Assembly (NCBI GenBank): GCA_026003015.1
Contig: BPGL01000004.1
Coordinates: 60,270 to 124,269, forward strand
DNA length: 64,000 bases
Direction of reading: 5' to 3'
Origin: Actinomycetota bacterium
GTDB taxonomy: Bacteria > Actinomycetota > UBA4738 > HRBIN12
The position numbers were made by a program, and so were the translations under genes. Below the pieces are notes generated by a model. That model saw only the letters and a list, made by a program, of their open reading frames with translations, had not been told where the DNA came from and searched no databases. Within the stretch, counting starts at the first letter, position 1; each line of letters starts with the position of its first letter. Shown here piece by piece: positions 60,843-64,000 of the stretch.

Positions 60843-62035
60843 TCACGTACCCCTTGGGGTTCGAGGCGGCGGGGATCGCGGCGGGGCTCAAGCCCAGCGG
60901 ACGGGAGGACCTCGCCCTGCTCGTGGCCCCGCCCGGGGCGACGGCGGCCGGGCTGTTCACGACGAACCGCGTCCAGGCCGCTCCCGTGCGGCTCGCGCGC
61001 GAGCGCCTGGGAAGGACCGGGGGCGTCGCGCGCGCGGTGCTCGTGAACAGCGGGCAGGCCAACGCGGGGACCGGCGAGCGCGGTCTCGCCGATGCGGTGG
61101 CCACGACCGATGCCCTGGCGGCGCTCCTCGGCTGCGCCCCCGATGAGGTCCTGCCCTGCTCGACCGGCGTGATCGGGGAGCCCCTGCCGGTCGAGGCGAT
61201 CCGTCGGGCGCTGCCCGCGCTCGTGGCCGCGCGCTCGCCCGAGGGGAGCGCCGCGTTCGCGCGGGCGATCCTCACGACCGACACGGTCGACAAGCAGGCC
61301 GCGGCCGAGGCCGACGGCTACCGCGTCGGGGGGGCGGCGAAGGGCGTCGGGATGGTCGCCCCGCACCTGGCGACGATGCTCGCGTTCGTGACGACCGACG
61401 CGCCGGTGAGCGCCGCCGACCTGTCGGTGCTCGCCGACGAGGCCCTGCGCCCGGCGTTCGAGGCGATCACGGTCGACGGGTGCACGAGCACGAACGACAG
61501 CGTGCTCCTGCTGGCGAGCGGCGCGGCGGACGGTGAGCCGGTCGTCCCCGGCACCCCCGCGTGGGTCGCGCTCGCGGGCGCGTGTCGGCGGGTCGCCGAC
61601 GAGCTCGCCCGCCGACTGATCGCCGACGCGGAGGGCGCCGAGCACGTCCTGATCGTCGACGTCGAGGGCGCGGCCTCCGAGCGCGACGCCGGACGCCTTG
61701 CCCGCGCGGTGGCCGACTCGCCGCTGGTGAAGACGGCGGCGTTCGGGCGGGACCCGAACCCGGGCCGGATCCTGCAGGCGCTCGGCGCCGCCGGCGTCGA
61801 GCTCGACCCGACGTCGATCGACGTGTGGATCGCCGACGTGCGGGTGGTGGAGGCCGGCGTGATCCCGCCCGCGTACTTCGGCGACGACGGCCTGCGGGCG
61901 TCGGCCTCGGCCGCGATGGCCGGTTCCGAGATCCCGGTCCGCGTGCGGGTCGGTGGGGGACCGGGCACGGCGCGGGTCCTGGGGTGCGACCTCACCTACG
62001 GCTACGTCCGGATCAACGGGGAGTACACGACGTGA
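60839..62035 (+). CDS. argJ: Ornithine acetyltransferase / N-acetylglutamate synthase
   Basis: A 398-residue ArgJ protein recycling the acetyl group from acetylornithine to glutamate. The self-cleavage site is T179 in KGVGMVAPHLATML, with SGQANAGTG and the C-terminal LTYGYVRINGEYTT also diagnostic. Cleavage yields two chains. GTG 60839 overlaps the argC stop as GTGA. The stop is the first part of a 27-base tandem repeat that holds the argB ribosome site. Bifunctionality cannot be told from sequence. Confidence 0.94.
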   Translation: MITYPLGFEAAGIAAGLKPSGREDLALLVAPPGATAAGLFTTNRVQAAPVRLARERLGRTGGVARAVLVNSGQANAGTGERGLADAVATTDALAALLGCAPDEVLPCSTGVIGEPLPVEAIRRALPALVAARSPEGSAAFARAILTTDTVDKQAAAEADGYRVGGAAKGVGMVAPHLATMLAFVTTDAPVSAADLSVLADEALRPAFEAITVDGCTSTNDSVLLLASGAADGEPVVPGTPAWVALAGACRRVADELARRLIADAEGAEHVLIVDVEGAASERDAGRLARAVADSPLVKTAAFGRDPNPGRILQALGAAGVELDPTSIDVWIADVRVVEAGVIPPAYFGDDGLRASASAAMAGSEIPVRVRVGGGPGTARVLGCDLTYGYVRINGEYTT

Positions 62036-62085
62036 AGGGGAGGTCGCCCACGTGACCGGTGAAGGGGAGGTCGCCCGCGTGAGCG
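62032..62085 (+). repeat. 27-bp tandem repeat duplicating the argB ribosome site and start
   Basis: GTGAAGGGGAGGTCGCCCACGTGACCG (first copy) and GTGAAGGGGAGGTCGCCCGCGTGAGCG (second) match at 25 of 27 positions. Each has AAGGGGAGG and a following GTG (62052 and 62079) in the same frame, so argB has two complete initiation sites. Confidence 0.85.
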
Positions 62086-62965
62086 CGCCGCAGATCCGCC
62101 AACGCACCGTGGCCAAGGCGCGCACGCTGCTCGAAGCGCTCCCGTTCATCGCGCGCCCACCAGGGGCGCACGATCGTCATCAAGTACGGCGGCGCGGCGA
62201 TGGACACCGCCGGCCTGGCGAGTTCCTTCGCCGAGGACGTCGCGCTCGTGCAAAGCGTCGGGATCCGTCCCGTGATCGTGCACGGGGGCGGCCCGGCCGT
62301 CACGCAGCTGTCGGACAGGCTCGGGATCGAAACGACGTTCGTCGACGGCCTGCGCGTCACCGACGCGGCCACGCTCGACGTCGCCACGATGGTGCTCGCC
62401 GGCAAGCTCAACACCGAGGTCGTCGCGACGCTCGTCGCCGGCGGGGTGAACGCGGTCGGGCTCTCGGGCGTCGACGGGCGCCTGCTGCTCGCGCGTCCGA
62501 CGAGCGAGCCGGACCTGGGCTTCGTGGGCGAGGTCGTTCACGTCCGCGTCGACGTGCTGGACACGCTCCTGGGTCGGGGCTTCGTGCCCGTCGTCGCGTC
62601 GATCGCGGTCGACGAGTCGGGGCAGGCCTACAACGTGAACGCCGACGTCGTCGCCGCCGAGCTCGCGATCGCGCTTCGAGCGCAGAAGCTCGTCTACGTG
62701 CTCGACGTCCCCGGCCTGCTCGGTTCCGGGGGCGAGCTGTTGTCGGAGCTGTCGGCCGAGCAGGCTCGCGAGCTGCTCGACCGCCGCGGCGTGATCGAGG
62801 GGGGCATGATCCCGAAGGTCGAGAGCGCCGTGCGGGCCCTCGGCGCGGGCGTGGAACGGGTGCACCTCGTCGACGGCCGGGTCGAGCACGCGGTGGTGCT
62901 CGAGCTGTTCACCCCCCGAGGGGATCGGCACGATGATCGCGCCCGAGGCCGGGAGCGCGCCGTGA
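62052..62965 (+). CDS. argB: Acetylglutamate kinase, interrupted by two single-base insertions
   Basis: The kinase sequence is clear when three frames are joined: LLEALPFIAR, then HQGRTIVIKYGGAAM, HGGGPAVTQLSDRLG, LAGKLNTEVVATL, VNADVVAAELAIAL, RGVIEGGMIPKVESA, and FTPEGIGTMIAPE to TGA 62965. One extra C in the run at 62156-62158 and one in the six-C run at 62912-62917 break the frame. Corrected, it is about 300 residues and intact, and its stop overlaps argD as GTGA. Start is GTG 62052 or 62079. It phosphorylates N-acetylglutamate and is often feedback-inhibited by arginine. Confidence 0.85.
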
Positions 62966-64000
62966 TCGACGAGCGCTGGGTCATGCCCGACCTACGCGCG
63001 GCTCCCCGTCACCCTCGTGCGCGGCGAGGGCGCGCGGGTGATCGACGACGAGGGCCGCACCTACCTCGATCTGATCGGTGGCCTCGGCGCGCTCGCGCTC
63101 GGGCACGCGCACCCGCGGTGGGTCGAGGCCGTCGAACGCGCCTCGCGCACGATCGGGCTCACGTCGAACCTCGTGGCCACGCCCGCGCAGGCCGAGCTCG
63201 CCGAGCGTCTCGCCGCCCTGCTGCCGGTGCCCGACGCGCGCGTGTTCTTCTGCAACTCCGGCGCCGAGGCCGTCGAGGCGCTGCTCAAGCTCGTCCGACG
63301 GGCGGGCCTGGTGCGCGGCCGGCCGATCGTCGTCGCCCTCGAGGGGTCGTTCCACGGCCGCACGATCGGGGCCCTCTCGGTCACCGGGCAGCCCGCCAAA
63401 CGGGCCCCGTTCGAGCCCCTCGTCGACCTGGGTCCGGTTCGTGCCGCCGGCCGACCCCGCGGCGCTCGAGGCCGCGCTCGAGCCGGGAGACGTCGCCGCC
63501 GTGCTGCTCGAGCCGGTGCTCGGCGAGGGCGGGGTCGTGCCGCTGGGTCCCGGCTACCTGCGCGCGGTGCGCGAGCGCTGCGCCGAGCACGGGGCGCTGT
63601 TCGCCGTGGACGAGGTGCAGTCCGGGATCGGGCGTTGCGGGAGGTGGCTCGCGATCGAGGAGGCCGGGGTCGCCCCCGACGTCGTCGCGATCGCCAAGGC
63701 GCTCGGCGGCGGCCTGCCGATCGGCGCGCTCGTCGCTCGGGCGGAGCTCTCGTTCGGCCCGGGCGAGCACGCCTCGACGTTCGGCGGCGGCCCGGTACCG
63801 GCGGCGGCGGCCCTGGCGGTTCTGGCCGCGATCGAGGACGAGGCGCTGCTCGAGCGCGTGCGCCGCACCGGCGAGGGTCGTGCGCGAAGCGATCCAGCGC
63901 TCGGTTCCGCCGGGCGCGGTTGCCGAGGTGCGCGGCCGGGGTCTGTTGGTGGGGGTGCGTCTGGCGGCTGGGCTCGACGCCTCTCAGGTGGTGCTCGCGC
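62962..64000 (+). CDS. argD: Acetylornithine aminotransferase, frame-broken and cut by window end
   Basis: A class III PLP aminotransferase absent from the ORF track because its frame breaks three times. Joined pieces read YARLPVTLVRGEGARVIDD, FFCNSGAEAVEALLKL, SFHGRTIGALSVTGQPAKRA, VAAVLLEPVLGEGGV, FAVDEVQSGIGR and AIAKALGGGLPIGALV, with the PLP lysine in the last. Single extra bases lie near 62985-62992, 63436-63439 and 63875-63877. It converts acetylglutamate semialdehyde to acetylornithine. GTG 62962 overlaps the argB stop. The C-terminus is beyond the window. Confidence 0.83.
   Translation, partial: MIDERWVMPDLRAAPRHPRARRGRAGDRRRGPHLPRSDRWPRRARARARAPAVGRGRRTRLAHDRAHVEPRGHARAGRARRASRRPAAGARRARVLLQLRRRGRRGAAQARPTGGPGARPADRRRPRGVVPRPHDRGPLGHRAARQTGPVRAPRRPGSGSCRRPTPRRSRPRSSRETSPPCCSSRCSARAGSCRWVPATCARCASAAPSTGRCSPWTRCSPGSGVAGGGSRSRRPGSPPTSSRSPRRSAAACRSARSSLGRSSRSARASTPRRSAAARYRRRRPWRFWPRSRTRRCSSACAAPARVVREAIQRSVPPGAVAEVRGRGLLVGVRLAAGLDASQVVLA

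Noticed and set aside
62146-62931. Minus-strand ORF of 261 residues opposite argB
   Set aside because: It is open only because it is a shadow of argB. The plus strand carries unmistakable kinase motifs once the frame breaks are repaired.
62052-64000. argB and argD as true pseudogenes
   Set aside because: All five breaks are single-base gains, the protein motifs are otherwise perfect, and the flanking arg genes and promoter are intact, so sequence error is more likely than decay.

Overview
The window is one gene-dense stretch of a very GC-rich bacterial chromosome, most likely from an actinomycete (phylum Actinomycetota). The evidence is the codon bias, frequent GTG starts, two F420-type flavin oxidoreductases, a 7Fe ferredoxin, a PucR regulator, an argC-argJ-argB-argD order, and many TANNNT promoter boxes placed 6-9 bases before start codons, the mark of leaderless transcription. 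I cannot place it below phylum. No gene-free stretch exceeds 300 bases (the longest is 226). I see no tRNA, rRNA, insertion sequence, prophage or CRISPR array. Genes are packed with ATGA, GTGA or TGATG overlaps.

Layout. 1-3.9 kb (minus): PhoU-like protein, SLC41/MgtE-type cation transporter, HhH-GPD DNA glycosylase, MFS exporter. 3.9-10.1 kb: a GABA or amine catabolic island with a class III aminotransferase divergent from a PucR regulator and two aldehyde dehydrogenases, the second carrying a compensated double frameshift. 10.1-15.6 kb: F420-type oxidoreductase, 7Fe ferredoxin, soluble GAF/PAS histidine kinase and an F420-hydrogenase beta-like iron-sulfur protein. 15.6-18.5 kb: A-type Fe-S carrier, Nudix CoA pyrophosphatase, CoA-binding protein, DUF4177-like peptide and a secreted sugar dehydrogenase. 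18.5-21.9 kb: a transsulfuration operon (cystathionine beta-synthase, a DUF429-like protein, cystathionine gamma-synthase/lyase). 21.9-26.4 kb: histidine degradation (hutI convergent with hutU-hutH). 26.5-29.8 kb: three REC proteins with EAL, histidine kinase and GGDEF outputs.

29.9-38.9 kb: leucyl aminopeptidase followed by a coupled run of membrane and flavin-binding-fold proteins, a LapA-like protein, PAP2 phosphatase, Lgt, and an Mrp/ApbC Fe-S carrier divergent from a SufR-like regulator. 38.9-45.4 kb: PilT ATPase, SPFH-NfeD pair, ECF sigma/anti-sigma pair, a second luciferase-like oxidoreductase, and two small DNA-binding-type proteins. 45.4-53.4 kb: GlpX fructose-bisphosphatase, epimerase, phosphatidyltransferase, glycerol/water channel, FMN hydroxy-acid oxidase, PHP phosphoesterase, HAD hydrolase, NDH-2-type dehydrogenase and a CBS-domain protein. 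53.5-59.8 kb: TldD/TldE protease pair, cupin, amidohydrolase, MarR regulator, RmuC. 59.8-64 kb: argC-argJ-argB-argD behind a clear promoter that overlaps an ARG box.

Most of the window is housekeeping or accessory metabolism. I found no wholly new system. The best leads are the leaderless promoter signature, the ARG-box promoter, hutU with no standard start codon, five +1 frame breaks clustered in argB/argD, convergent genes that share or duplicate a CTAG stop, a DUF429-like protein inside the transsulfuration operon, and the three-protein REC/c-di-GMP cluster.
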